Below, piece by piece: positions 1 to 9,834 of a DNA stretch of 64,000 bases. The stretch's first letter is position 1. Every line of letters starts with the position of its first letter. The position numbers and the translations under genes are program-made. The notes under the pieces are model-generated. The model searched no databases. It had not been told where the DNA came from and saw only the letters and a list, made by a program, of their open reading frames with translations. Origin of the DNA: Carettochelys insculpta (Eukaryota; Chordata; Testudines; Carettochelyidae); NCBI RefSeq assembly GCF_033958435.1, contig NC_134138.1, positions 22,823,098 to 22,887,097 of the forward strand, written 5' to 3'.

Positions 1-230
1 GATCATTATAACTTTTACAAAGTACGAACTCATAAAAATGAACAAATGACAGGGTCTTACATTTACATGGTGCCTTTCTGCCAGAGAAGGCCCACTGCAA
101 GGTGCGTTACAGATGATCACCAACGAAATGCAGTCATCTCTAGGGAGGAACAGGAGGACAGCTGTTTAAAAAGGCTTCCTGTAACAGTTTGAGAGGAATA
201 ACTTACCTACCTGAACGCAAAAGGAAATTA

Positions 231-385
231 ACAGAGAGGTGGCCGCGTTAGTCTGCATTCCAACAAAACACAACAGGAGAAATGTAGCACTTTAAAGACT
301 AACAAAATGATTAATTCGGTGATGGGCTTTCATGGGACAGGCCTACTTCATCAGATCAATCTCATTTCCAATACAGACTCTGAAA
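231..385 (-). mobile_element. Penelope-like element tail (pLTR-type 3' end)
   Basis: Read on the minus strand this has the tail common to PLEs of this window: a CTGATGA-stem-GAAA block, then an AT-rich segment, then TTAGTCTTTAAAGTGCTAC, and a final GTTAGTCTGC-type end. No coding sequence is attached, so this is a short 5'-truncated copy. The same tail follows the endonuclease-coding region of the plus-strand PLE at 5600-7170, which is why it is assigned to PLEs. Confidence 0.8.
318..363 (-). ncRNA. Hammerhead-ribozyme-like motif in a PLE tail
   Basis: On the minus strand the order is UGAU, CUGAUGA, one extra A, GUAGG-CCUGU-CCCAU, GAAA, GCCC, AUCA. The UGAU/AUCA strands can form stem I, and the cleavage position would be after the C of GCCC. 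Stem II has one mismatch and one wobble, so this copy is probably inactive. PLEs are known to carry hammerhead motifs in their terminal repeats. Copies lie at 19228-19273 and 38110-38155. Confidence 0.45.
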
Positions 386-614
386 GGAAATTGTTCAGCA
401 GGAAGAAAGTAACTGAACTGAAACTTGGCTAGAACATTGTGTGAGAGCTGGCATAAGATCCTTATATGACCAGGACCTCAGAAGACAGCTTGGGTGGCAC
501 AATCTACTCACACTAGCTGAAACAGACCCCTGACACTACTAATGCCCATTCATGCAGTCAGCACATGATACCGCCTGAGGTGCCTCCCATCCAAGAAGCA
601 ATTGTGCTCTATCC

Positions 615-1057
615 CAGTGGTTCCCAACAGGAGTCCATGAAAAAAAATAAAAGATAAATAAAAATGATCAGAGGAAAACAAGTTTCAAATAAATTGCAAA
701 GCTACGATCAATTATTATTTTAAAATTAAATATCTTCCAATAATATTGTTAACTGCTGCCTGAAAATCTATGTTGTGGTGCCTTTGTGCGAGGAAGTGAC
801 TGCGGTGGTTAGAAGCAAACACACATCCGCCATACTTGCTACATGGATCTGTGGCTGAAATCAGGCTCGTTGAAGAGAAAGGAGGCGGATGAGCAGAGAG
901 AAGCATCCACAAGTGGAACACCTAAATGTTCATTAAATGGAAAAGGAAATGTAAATAACTAAGTGCACACAGTGGTTAGAACTGGTTTTGATGGGGGTCT
1001 GAGAATGGTTTGCAGAGGATTGGGGGTCAGCACTAGTGAAAAGGTTGGGACCCACTG
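615..1057. mobile_element. hAT-like DNA transposon remnant
   Basis: The ends are inverted: it begins CAGTGGTTCCCAAC and the reverse complement of its right end begins CAGTGGGTCCCAAC. This CAG...CTG terminus is typical of hAT elements. The flanking 8-mers do not match well, so the target duplication has decayed or the ends are slightly misplaced. There is no transposase coding sequence, so it is non-autonomous. Copies are at 19525-19967 and about 38407-38849. Confidence 0.6.
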
Positions 1058-1724
1058 TTCTGAGGAGAACGCAGCCTGAACAGCTTAGTAAAATAGTCAG
1101 GGATGGACAACGGTCCCACTTACCACCCCCATACAAATATACCCCAGGTTACCTATCCATGAAGAAGAGTCTAAAGCTGGCTATCTGCTGTTAGTTTAAA
1201 AAGGCCTCCCAGCAAGAAACTGAGGAAAACCACTCCCTTTTCAGAACTCCAGCTTCCTGGATTTAAAAAAAATAAAGTTTTGGGGAGCAGAAATTTTTAA
1301 GGGCGCCTCACAAAATCAAAACTGTTTTCTCATCATGTTTGGTTTATAAATTTGTGGTAAAAAAAAAAATCAAGACAAGACAGATTAAATCCAAACAACT
1401 TGTCATCATTTTAATTGGCATCAACTGGTAAGCAATGGGGGCGGGAATACAATAAACTTTGTCTTAATCAGCATTCTATCATCTGGAACTCTCAAATAAC
1501 TGGCATTTTAACCATCAGTAAATTTCAGTTACATTTTCCATAAGTACAGCATAGTGAAAGTAAACACAAATAAATACAGTATAAGTTTACAGTGTATAAT
1601 ACTATCATTGTTGGTAAATAAAGCACTCTGCATACATTTTTGTTTGTTTCTTAACACCTAACCTTGTTTTTCTTTAGTGTTACATATTGCTGCATATAGC
1701 CCTCTCTTACCCAGAATATTTGAA

Positions 1725-1759
1725 TATCTGGCAGCCCCAGGTCCCGGGGCTGCCAGATA
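1725..1759. other. Perfect 14-bp inverted repeat, 7-nt loop
   Basis: The arms TATCTGGCAGCCCC and GGGGCTGCCAGATA are perfect complements separated by 7 nt. The hairpin stands alone in AT-rich sequence and is unchanged in all copies (20634-20668, 39517-39551). It could be the two ends of a collapsed DNA transposon or a structured RNA. I see no further element around it. Confidence 0.7.
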
Positions 1760-2199
1760 GGAAAGTGAACTGTGTTTGCATAACAAACTTATTTTGTTTT
1801 CAGAAAATGGTTTATAATTTTAACCCCAAATCAGATGCAAATCTTCACAACTGAAAAGGATTATTCTGATTTTGTTTGGCTGCTAATGAGTATCCAATCT
1901 TAATGAAAATATTCACTTTTAATTGCCTCAAGGATTCGACTTCAAATGACAGTTAAAACTAATTTCATGTACTAAACGTGCCCTCTAATTCCTCTACTTT
2001 TTTTCATTTTGCAAACACATTTTCTAATTTATTTTAAACAATTTTTATTCCTCTATTTTTAAGAGAAAGACCCACAGAAGACCATGGGAAGCTCACTGAC
2101 TAAATATTCTAGGAACATATAAAACTTGGTATACAGAAGACATTGCAAAATATGCACCAAATTGGAAAGAGGGAGCAGAAAAAAAATCACTTTTCCTTA

Positions 2200-2375
2200 C
2201 TAGTCACTTTCATTCCCAGTGCTGACACCGACCTTCTGTATGCCCTTGGGCAAGTTACTTCCACTGCCGTGCCTCAGTTTGCCCATCTGTAAAATGGGGT
2301 AATGATACTGCCCTCCATTGCAAAGCACTTTTAGCTCTACTGATGCAAATTACTATGAAAGAGCTAGGTATTAAA
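2200..2375 (+). repeat. MIR SINE remnant
   Basis: The sequence contains the MIR core order: TTGGGCAAGTTACTTCC, then GCCTCAGTTTGCCCATCTGT, then AAAATGGGGTAATGATAC. This is an ancient tRNA-derived SINE shared by amniotes. It is diverged and has no intact pol III promoter. Copies lie at about 21109-21284 and 39992-40167. Confidence 0.85.
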
Positions 2376-2610
2376 TTATAGCAATTGCATAATTAGCTAG
2401 GTACACTACAAGAGTGCCTTCCACTGAAACATCAAGTACCGTCCACCTTTTCCAGACACGTACAGTGCAAGTAACTTCTGCTTCTGAGTCGGGCAAGCAT
2501 TACTGCCATCAGCTTCCACTGAAGATAAAGGGGGTACTCACATGAGTAAGGGGTAGACCTGCAGGATTATAATGGACATGAAAGATGCGCTGAAGAATAT
2601 CTTAAAGATA

Positions 2611-2772
2611 ACAACCAGTCCTGTAGCACCTGAAATACTAACAAATGTTTTAAGTCATGAGCTTTTGTGACTAATGCCCACTTCTTCAGAGTGAGTTTTC
2701 AGATTCACGGGTCTTACCTTAAATAAAAGTCTTAGTCTTCAAGGTGCTACAGGACTGTTTGTTATTGGTGAA
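2611..2772. mobile_element. Inverted pair of PLE tail fragments
   Basis: The left piece (2611-2692) is a minus-strand PLE tail with CTGTAGCACCTGAAATACTAACAAA-like order and CACTTCTTCAGA. The right piece (2728-2772) is the plus-strand version with AGTCTTCAAGGTGCTACAGGACTG. Together they can form a hairpin. Copies are at about 21520-21681 and 40403-40564. Confidence 0.65.
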
Positions 2773-2775
2773 GCC

Positions 2776-3390
2776 ATAGATTAACAAAGCTATCCCGCTG
2801 ATACTGTTAAAGATGTTGAAACAACACAAACAGAGCTCCCTATGCACTGTATTACATGAAACAAAGGAGACCTGAAGGGTTGAGCCAAAGCCCACTAGGG
2901 TCAATAGACTGAGTGATTTCAGCAAGTACTGAATCATGCCCAAAATCATCAGTGCAGAGAAATTAACAACCACAGCAAGGGAGAAGAACTCTTTGAGTGG
3001 AGTCAAATCAAGGCAGAGACACAGCCCAGCTATGATACAGAAGCTTTATTCAAGGCAAAGGTTTTTCAGACAAACAATGGAGGAAAATGGAGACTTCTAA
3101 GTCAAGAAACGAAACACAGCAGACAAGGCAGCATTTCAGAAAGTTCCTCTGGACCAAAAAAGAAACACTTCTGTCTGTGCCATATTCAGCAGAAGTACAG
3201 GTGGGACAAGTTTACTTGCAAGGCTGGCCAGAGAAAGTGAGCATGAGAGTGACTCATTGGAAATGCTGAAAGATGCACACAGTTGAATATCACAAGCATG
3301 AACATGGAAGTTCACACTATAGGTCTTAATTTTATACAGCACCACAGAGGTATGCTTGGTGCTACAGAAAAAGAGAGAGGTCATTATTTG
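2776..3390. other. No recognisable feature
   Basis: Open frames here are short and shared by all three array copies without any recognisable protein similarity. Copy 3 lacks an AAG triplet near 40775. I see no repeat that I can name and no RNA gene. Confidence 0.5.
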
Positions 3391-3395
3391 GATTT

Positions 3396-3600
3396 GGGGG
3401 GAGGGGTAGCTCAGTAGTTTGAGCATTGGCCTGCTGAACCCAGGGTTGTGAGCTCAACCCTCGAGGGGGCCAACAGGGATCTAGGGCAAATAGATTTAAA
3501 AAAAAATGTCAGGAATGGCAATAGGCCCTGCTGTAAGTGCAGGGGACTGTACTCAATGACCTCTGACAGTCCCTTCCAGTTCTATGAGACCGATAGGTAC
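3396..3600 (+). mobile_element. tRNA-derived SINE (turtle Cry type)
   Basis: The 5' part is tRNA-like, with box A around TAGCTCAGTAGTTTGAGC and box B around GGTTGTGAGCTCAACC. An A-rich linker (near 3496) follows, then a CR1-like tail ending CCCTTCCAGTTCTATGA. Such SINEs are transcribed by RNA polymerase III and moved by a CR1-family LINE that recognises the shared tail. This combination is the strongest indication of a turtle. The element is full length or nearly so. I see no clear target duplication. Confidence 0.88.
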
Positions 3601-3942
3601 AGAAGTAGGCCCCAAAAAGATCTCGGTGCTTCTCCAACACAAAGAGAGCCACAGTCCTTACTGCTGATGCTGGACTGGGAGGCAAGAAAGAAGTAAAGGT
3701 CTATGGCCACAGGACATTCTGGTTTGGCTTACACTGACCATGGGAAGATAAAGGATTCAAAAGACGGGATAGCAGAGGATCAGGCAACTGGTTTCTTGTT
3801 CCAGTCAGATCATCTTATTACCTCGTCTTAAATTAAGATGTTAATTTATGTTCATGTTATATTAACACCAGGGGAGAGTTGAGGATACCAGTGGAAGGAT
3901 GGCCCACATGCAGGAATTCTGAAGCTCTATTGTTCTATAATT

Positions 3943-4239
3943 CTACAAGCTCCTTTTGTAAGGTGCGAGCCACTCTAAGTTTCTGTTTAATCCTAAATTA
4001 ACGGAGTCAATTCTGCAGCTCAGACATTTCTCTCTCCATTTGATTTTTGAATTTTGTTGTTGTTGTTGTTGGACTGCTACTTCTAAATCTGGGATATTGA
4101 AGTGTTCTCCTACAGGTTTGTATATGTTGCCATTCCTGATGTCTGATTTATGTCCATTTATTCTTCTACATAGAGACTGTCCAGTTTGGCCAATGTAAAT
4201 TGCAGTGGGGCATTGCTGGCCCATAATGGCATATATCAT
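3943..4239 (-). pseudogene. PLE GIY-YIG endonuclease fragment
   Basis: This 98-residue frame continues the reverse transcriptase after a 1-base frame change. It carries AIYIGQTGQSLCRRINGHK (residues 13-31), the second strand and helix of the GIY-YIG fold with the arginine and histidine of the active site, and PVGEHFN (residues 42-48). PLE endonucleases of this kind nick the target DNA to prime reverse transcription. A glutamine run at residues 57-62 comes from a TTG microsatellite on the opposite strand and is an expansion, not a domain. Confidence 0.85.
4053..4071. repeat. (TTG)n microsatellite
   Basis: About six TTG units lie inside the PLE endonuclease fragment and are read as a polyglutamine run on the minus strand. 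The same run is present in copy 2 near 22963. Confidence 0.9.
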
Positions 4240-5120
4240 ATTAGTAGATGTGCAGGTAAAGGAGCCCCTGATGATATGGTTGATGTTAGGTCCTGTGATG
4301 ATATCACTGGTGTAGATATGTGAGAGAGTTGGCAGTGGGGTTTGTTGCAGGGATCGGTTCCAGGCTTAGAGTTACTGTTTTGTGATCTAGAGTGGCTGGT
4401 GAGGATTTGTTTAAGGCTGGCAGGCTGTCTATAGGCAAGGACAGGCGTGCCTCCCAAGGTCCGTGAAAGTGAAAGATCATTGTTCAGGATGGGTTGCAGA
4501 TCACTGATGATGCGCTGGAGAGGCCTTAGGTGGGGGCTGTATGTGATGGTCAGTGGTGTTCTCTTGTTTTCCTTGCGAGGCCTGTCTTGCAGCAGGTGAC
4601 TTCTGGGTATCCATCTGGCTCTGTCAATCTGTTCCCTCACTTCCTTAGGTGGGTATTGTAGTTTGAGGAAAGCTTGGTAAAGGTCTTGTAGATGTTTGTC
4701 TCTGTCTGATGGATCAGAGCAAATACGGTTGTACCTTAGTGCCTCGCTGTATACAATGGATTGTGTAGTGTGCCCTCGATGGAAGCTGGAGGCGTGTAGA
4801 TAAGCATAGCGGTCCATGGGTTTTCGGTATAGGGTGGTATTGATGTGACCATCGCTTATCTGCACAGTAGCGTCCAGGAAGTGAATCTCTTGTGTGGACT
4901 GGCCCAGGCTAAGGTTGATGGTCGGGTAGAAACTGTTGAAATTATGGTGGAACTCTTCAAGAGCCTCCTTCCCGTGGGTCCAGATGATGAAGATGTCATC
5001 AATGCAGTGCAGGTAGAGGAGGGGCGCTAGGGGAAAAGAACTGAGAAAGCGTTGTTCCAGGTCAGCCATAAAAATGTTGGCATACTGTGGGGTCATGTGG
5101 GTGAAACAGAATGTTCCCAA
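4236..5120 (-). pseudogene. PLE reverse transcriptase, C-terminal fragment
   Basis: This 294-residue frame starts at the conserved MAPQYANIFMADLE-like block (here MTPQYANIFMADLE, residues 9-22). It continues to the catalytic block IDDIFIIW at residues 40-47, where the two aspartates of the polymerase active site are intact. The STQEIHFLD motif follows near residue 73. A cysteine-rich stretch near the end (DPCNKPHC) matches the zinc-binding linker before the endonuclease, but a later cysteine is replaced by serine. The N-terminal polymerase motifs are absent, so it cannot be active. The frame shifts into the endonuclease frame at 4236-4239. Confidence 0.88.
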
Positions 5121-5125
5121 AATGC

Positions 5126-5598
5126 AGAGCGAAAAGAAAATCTAAGTGTTCAGCCTGCCGTACTAGCGCGTCTGACCAATAAACAAGGGAAGAGTAGTAA
5201 AGGGACTCCTGATCCCTTCCAGCCAACCTTCTCTTATACAGCCTTACTCATCTGTATTTATTCCATGATTTGCTGAGAGAACGCATGGCATGTTTCAAAA
5301 ATGTGAGTACGTCCTATGGTATCCAGAGGGGGCTTCCTGTGGGAGATTGGAAAAAAATGTGCTTCCCATATGAATCAGACGCTGAAACTGACACCACTTC
5401 ACTAGCAAGGAACGTGAACACGTGCAGCAGGGTTGCCAGTGGGGTAAGCCATCAGTCTAGATCAGGAGTGTCCCTTTAAAGACCCGCGCAGACAAACTTG
5501 CACACGGGCTCTGTCGCAGATGGGGCAGAATGGAAAGTAAATGAAGGGTTGACTTTTTATTAAATCAGACTAAAAGGCACTTCTATTAGATTGGTGTC
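5126..5598. other. Spacer between head-to-head PLEs
   Basis: This 470-bp stretch separates the truncated 5' ends of two divergent PLEs. It contains only short open frames and no repeat that I recognise. It is identical, apart from single bases, in copy 2 (24035-24507). Confidence 0.5.
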
Positions 5599-5599
5599 A

Positions 5600-7170
5600 A
5601 TCTGGTGTCTGGCCTCTGTAACTTTGTTCTCACCCACAATTGTTTCCGATTTGGGGACAATTTATACCTCCAGATTAGTGGAACTGCTATGGGCACCTGC
5701 ATGGCCCCACAATATGCTAATATTTTTATGGCTGACCTGGAAAAATGATTCCTCAGCTCTCGTCCACTATTACCCCTCCTCTACTTACGATACATCGATG
5801 ACATCTTTATGATTTGGACCCATGGTATAGAGACTCTAGAAGAATTCCACAGAGACTTTAACAATCTGCACCCCACCATCAACTTATGCCTCATCTACTC
5901 CACCCAAGAAATACATTTCCTGGACACTACAGTACAGATCAAGGATGGCCTGATTGGTACCACACTCTACCAGAAACCCACTGATAGCCATACTTACCTA
6001 CATGCTTCTAGCTTCCATCCTGCACACACAACTAGATCCATTGTTTACAGTCAAGCCCTTAGGTACAATCGCATTTGCTCTGATCCTACTGACAGAGACT
6101 GAAAACTACAAGATCTCTACCAAATATTCATAAACCTGAATTACCTACCAGGAGAAATAAAAAAACAAATCAGTGGGGCCAAACGAATACCCAGAGACCA
6201 GCTACTCCAAGATAGGCCCAAAAAAACCAAGAACAGAACACCACCGGTCATTACCTACAGTCCCCAACTCAAACCACTGCAAAGCATTATTAGAGACCTA
6301 CAACCTATCCTTAATCAGGATGCCACACTCCAGAAGGCCCTACGTGACAGGCCTGTTCTCCTCTACAAACAACCTCTCAACCTCATGAGGATTCTCACCA
6401 ACAGCCACAGTCTATACTGCAGCAACACCAGTCCTGGAACTTTTCCTTGCAACAAGACCCATTGCCGACTTTGTCCACATATCTATTCTGGAGATACCAT
6501 CACTGGACCTAACCAGATTATTCACAGAATCACGGGCACATTCTCATGTTCCTCAACTAACATCATAGATGCCATCATGTGCCAACAATGCCTTCATGTT
6601 TTGTACATTGGCCAGACTTCAAACTCTCTTAGACAAAGAATTAATTGGCATAAAACAGACACAAACGCTCCTGATTGACAAACCTGTCAGTCAGCACTTT
6701 AATGGAGTGGGCCAGTCTGTTAATGACCTGAAAGTTTGCATCTTACTGAAGAGGAATTTTCATAGCAGTTTGGAAAGAGAGGCTGCTGAACTCTCTTTTA
6801 TATTCCAATTCGACACATTAACAAATGGTTTGAGCCGGGATGGGAATTTTCTAGGTCATTATAGGGGCTCTTATACATACTTGGCTTTATCTAATTCTTG
6901 ACTCTTCCCCCACCCCCACTTCTGCCCCTCTACTCTCTGATTTGCTCACTTTGATAATATTTTTCTGACTTGTCAACCTTGATTACAATTTTTGGTTCTC
7001 TGTGCCTTAAATATTGAGTCTGTTCTGGTGTGGCTATGGTCTGAAGAAGTGGGTCTGTCCCACAAAAGCTCATCACCTAATAAATAATTTTGTTAGTCTT
7101 TAAAGTGCTACTGGACTGCTTTTCTGTTTTGATAGTATATAGACTAGCACAGTTCTCTCTCTGTTTCTAT
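5600..7170 (+). mobile_element. Penelope-like element, 5'-truncated, plus strand, with tail
   Basis: The element begins within the reverse-transcriptase palm and runs through the endonuclease to a complete tail near 7041-7170. The tail has CTGAAGAAGTGGGTCTGTC, then the AT-rich block and AGTCTTTAAAGTGCTACTGG. It links the coding region to the tail type scattered through the window. The protein differs clearly from the minus-strand PLE at 3925-5125, so the two are separate insertions of different subfamilies and not one element split by twin priming. Confidence 0.87.
5641..6901 (+). pseudogene. PLE reverse transcriptase-endonuclease, broken
   Basis: One frame from about 5641 to 6678 reads GTAMGTCMAPQYANIFMADLE, then LRYIDDIFMIW with intact catalytic aspartates, then the zinc-linker C...HCRLCPH, then QQCLHVLYIGQTSNSLRQRINWHK of the GIY-YIG domain. 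It is interrupted by in-frame TGA stops at 5746 and 6100. After 6678 a frame change is needed to continue into DKPVSQHFNG and the end near 6901. It lacks the N-terminal half. It is inactive but better preserved than the minus-strand copy around the zinc linker. Confidence 0.88.
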
Positions 7171-7621
7171 CACACTGACGCTGTCCTGAAAGGTAAAGGC
7201 AGCTTCCACTCAGGGAACGGTTGTCATCAAGCTTTTGTTTGCATTTAAGGGTGTCTCCCCACCCAAATCTCAGCCACAACTGCAGCCCTTCACCTTCCCT
7301 CTGCTAACCTCTCCAAAAGGGGCAGGAGAGGGAGACAATGAGCTCCACTTCCCCAGAGCTGCCCGGCTATGGAAGAGCATGCACAGCTCAGTCTCCTCCA
7401 GGGTGGCCCAGCATCTTTGCTTCCTGGATGTTCCAGTAGGCTTTGATCCTCCCAGCAACATGACAACTCCAGGAACTCTTCCCTCTTCCGGCCTGCACCA
7501 CATTAGCACAATCTGTCCCATCTGTGGAGGACCAACAAGGGCAGACGCTTCCCAACCCTTGCTCAGCCATATATACTCTGATCCCCCAATGGAAGTGGAG
7601 CTGCTTCAAACTCTTAGCCAT

Positions 7622-7850
7622 GGCTAGGGCTGTGCCAAATTCACAGTCCATTTTAGTGAATTTCATGGTCATATGATTTTAAATACAGTAAGTTCATCAT
7701 TTCAGATATTTAAATCTGAAATGTCATATTTGTGTAATTGCAGAGGTCCTGACCCAAAAGGGAGCTGTGGGGGGGGGGGGGGTTGCAAGGTTATTATATG
7801 GGGATTGCCTGCTGCATTGTTCTGCTTCCCTGCAGCTCCCACCACCGACA
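7622..7850 (+). repeat. Probable dispersed repeat, unclassified
   Basis: The run GGGCTGTGCCAAATTCACAG, then TTTCATGGTCATATGATTTT, AAATCTGAAATGTCATATTT, GGTCCTGACCC and a poly-G tract resembles a dispersed repeat I remember from reptile genomes, but I cannot name the family. The copy in the next unit is 26532-26758. The upstream frame at 7235-7627 is not recognised and is likely chance. Confidence 0.35.
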
Positions 7851-8224
7851 TGAGTGCCAGGGACCCGATACTTCCTACTGCCCGGCACCAGGGCCCCTGG
7901 TAATCCCCAAGACCATATCCTTCAGGGAAGAGGGCTTGGAGGAAGGGGTGAGGTGGGTGGGAGCAGAGCAGGGGCTAGGCTTAGGGGAAGCGTACTGACA
8001 CCCCAAGACCACAAGGAGTCATGTGCCTGCAACTGCCTGTGGGCCAGACAGTGAGCCTGCTGCTCAGGGAGTAGATGGCCCGTAGACTATGAGTTTAGAA
8101 CGTGTGTGAACAATAATGGGGTTAATCATGATTTAGCATTTAGCAATCCCACCACTCAGGGTTCACCACAGAGAGGATGAGCCCAAGAGAAAAAAAGCCA
8201 ATTCCCTGCTATAGTTTTACTGCA

Positions 8225-8375
8225 TGTCTGCTCTACTGAGAAGAGCTGATGTAACCAGATCAGTTGGACAGAGAAGCTGGGGAGAGGTCATATCTTTTAC
8301 TGGACCTACTTCTGTTGGGGGGCAGTGGGAGGAAAGGGATAGACGATTCTCAGCTATACAGAGCTCTGCCAGAAT
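8225..8375 (-). mobile_element. PLE-type tail of a second subfamily
   Basis: On the minus strand it reads AGAGCTCTGTATAGCTGAGAA, then CCAACAGAAGTAGGTCCAG, then TAAAAGATATGACCTC and CTTCTCTGTCC. This matches a tail type I know from reptile genomes that differs from the other PLE tails in this window. No coding sequence is attached. The copy in the next unit is 27130-27280. Confidence 0.5.
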
Positions 8376-8935
8376 GCTTTTTCTCCACTCTAATTGTTTT
8401 TTTCAGGGTGCTGGTGTTGCAGATAGGCAGAAGGGGATGGAGGTTAGAGTAACTATAATATCCAGCCACGTGCACAAGTAGGAACCATGCCCTCAGTGAC
8501 TCGGTGGCTAGTACCTGCCTCTCTAACCAAGAGAAGTTGATGCAGTAAAAGGTATGATTTCAACCACCTTGTTTCTCATTTGGAGCAGAGTCAGAACTCA
8601 CCGTCTCTTGGGCCTATGCCCCTCTAATTTGGAACTGTTCTTGTCACTTACTCTAGACCTAGCACCCGTACTCTGGGAGGACAGATTAAGGTTCTGTGAA
8701 GTTCAGAAGAGACACAGAAGTGAAAGAAAAGTTTGTGACTCCAACACCTTCCACTCTGCAGTTGAAACAGATACTAACTGCGCAGTCTGAGAGAGCACGG
8801 TTCCTCTTTGTAAACATGGCAGCATATTACAGAGACTCTGACGCTACCCCCCTCCACCCCCCACTGATAACACCAACAGCATGGAGAAACAGGCTTCTGT
8901 CCAGTATTCCTTCCTTCCTTCCCCCTGTACACAGA

Positions 8936-8996
8936 GAGAGAGAGAGAGAGAGAGAGACCTGAGCTCATCCAGCACCAGAAAGATCATAAGTGGGGG

Positions 8997-9024
<28 letters not shown>
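8936..9024. repeat. (GA)n followed by 28-bp poly-A
   Basis: A GA dinucleotide run is followed 40 bp later by 28 consecutive A (8997-9024). In copy 2 the GA run lies at 27840-27860 and the poly-A is 23 (27899-27921). The length difference is typical homopolymer slippage or a sequencing artefact and helps distinguish the copies. Confidence 0.9.
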
Positions 9025-9027
<3 letters not shown>

Positions 9028-9317
9028 ATACAAACTGGTGCCAAACTGCAGAGTCATCACAGCAGCTGTCTGAAAGCTCAGATGACTGCGTCTGGCTGAG
9101 CATAACCGGGCTACTACTCTCTGTAACAGCCACATCCTCCCTGACTGAACTGACTTGATTTCTCCTCTCTTGATGTTCACAACTCCACATTAACTGCCAC
9201 TGATGGGCCACATCCTCTGTGACTGAACAGACCTTGTCAACTCTGGCCCTCCCCTTGACTGAGGCTCCCTCTTTAAACCCTCCTCTGAACCCCACCCCCA
9301 CTCATGCACCTAACAAA

Positions 9318-9402
9318 GCGGGTCTTTGCTCATGAAAGCTGATGCTCCGAAATATCTGGTAGTCTATGAGGTGCCACAGGACTTCTTGTTGTCTCTGTAA
9401 TA
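9318..9402 (+). mobile_element. PLE tail, 5'-truncated in the hammerhead-like block
   Basis: It starts within stem II of the hammerhead-like block (GGGTCTTTGCTCATGAAAGC) and continues with AATATCTGGTAGTCTATGAGG and GTGCCACAGGACTTCTTG. The copy in the next unit is 28215-28299. Confidence 0.75.
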
Positions 9403-9834
9403 ACAACAACCTCATCTAGGCCAGTAACAAACGGTGCATATTTGGCTTTGGTACAGAGCTCTGAAGTGGCAGTTACAGTGTCTGACACAAGAGTACTCCC
9501 ATGAAAGGTTCAGGCCAGGTAACCGTGTGCCATCCTGTCAGCATTAAAGTATCTACGATGAAAAAACTAAAGCTTCCGATTCTTCCGCCCCCACCACCAA
9601 CTCAATGTGCTTTGTACCTCATCCACCTCAACTGTTCAATCACAGTCCAGGGAGCAACAACATTTCCCTGGCAAATGGCCTCAAATTGTTTCTTTCCTGA
9701 CAAGCTCCTCCTGCAATTGAGGCGGTGCATAAAGGGGTGGTTGTTCAAAGGGTTACTTGGGTGCATGAATTATTGCCAAAGTAAACAAGAGACTCAAGCA
9801 TTGACCATCATAATTATTATGAAATGATTTGTTT

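Larger units (their letters stand above)
3925..5125 (-). mobile_element. Penelope-like element, 5'-truncated, minus strand
   Basis: The element encodes the C-terminal reverse-transcriptase part and a GIY-YIG endonuclease in two adjoining frames on the minus strand. It lacks the N-terminal half of the reverse transcriptase and also lacks the usual 3' tail: homology to non-PLE unit sequence begins just past the endonuclease stop. That missing tail coincides with the inferred array junction at 3924/3925. It stands head-to-head with the plus-strand PLE beginning near 5600. Confidence 0.85.

Noticed and set aside
3400..3475. Possible tRNA gene
   Set aside because: The tRNA-like part has degenerate arms and continues into an A-rich linker and CR1-like tail, which makes it a SINE head.
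4050..4075. Functional polyglutamine tract in the endonuclease
   Set aside because: It is a TTG microsatellite inside a broken transposon protein.
3925..7170. Single PLE inverted by twin priming
   Set aside because: Both halves encode the same protein region and differ in sequence, so they are separate insertions.
8881..9024. Processed pseudogene ending in poly-A
   Set aside because: No recognisable coding sequence precedes the poly-A and no target duplication was found.
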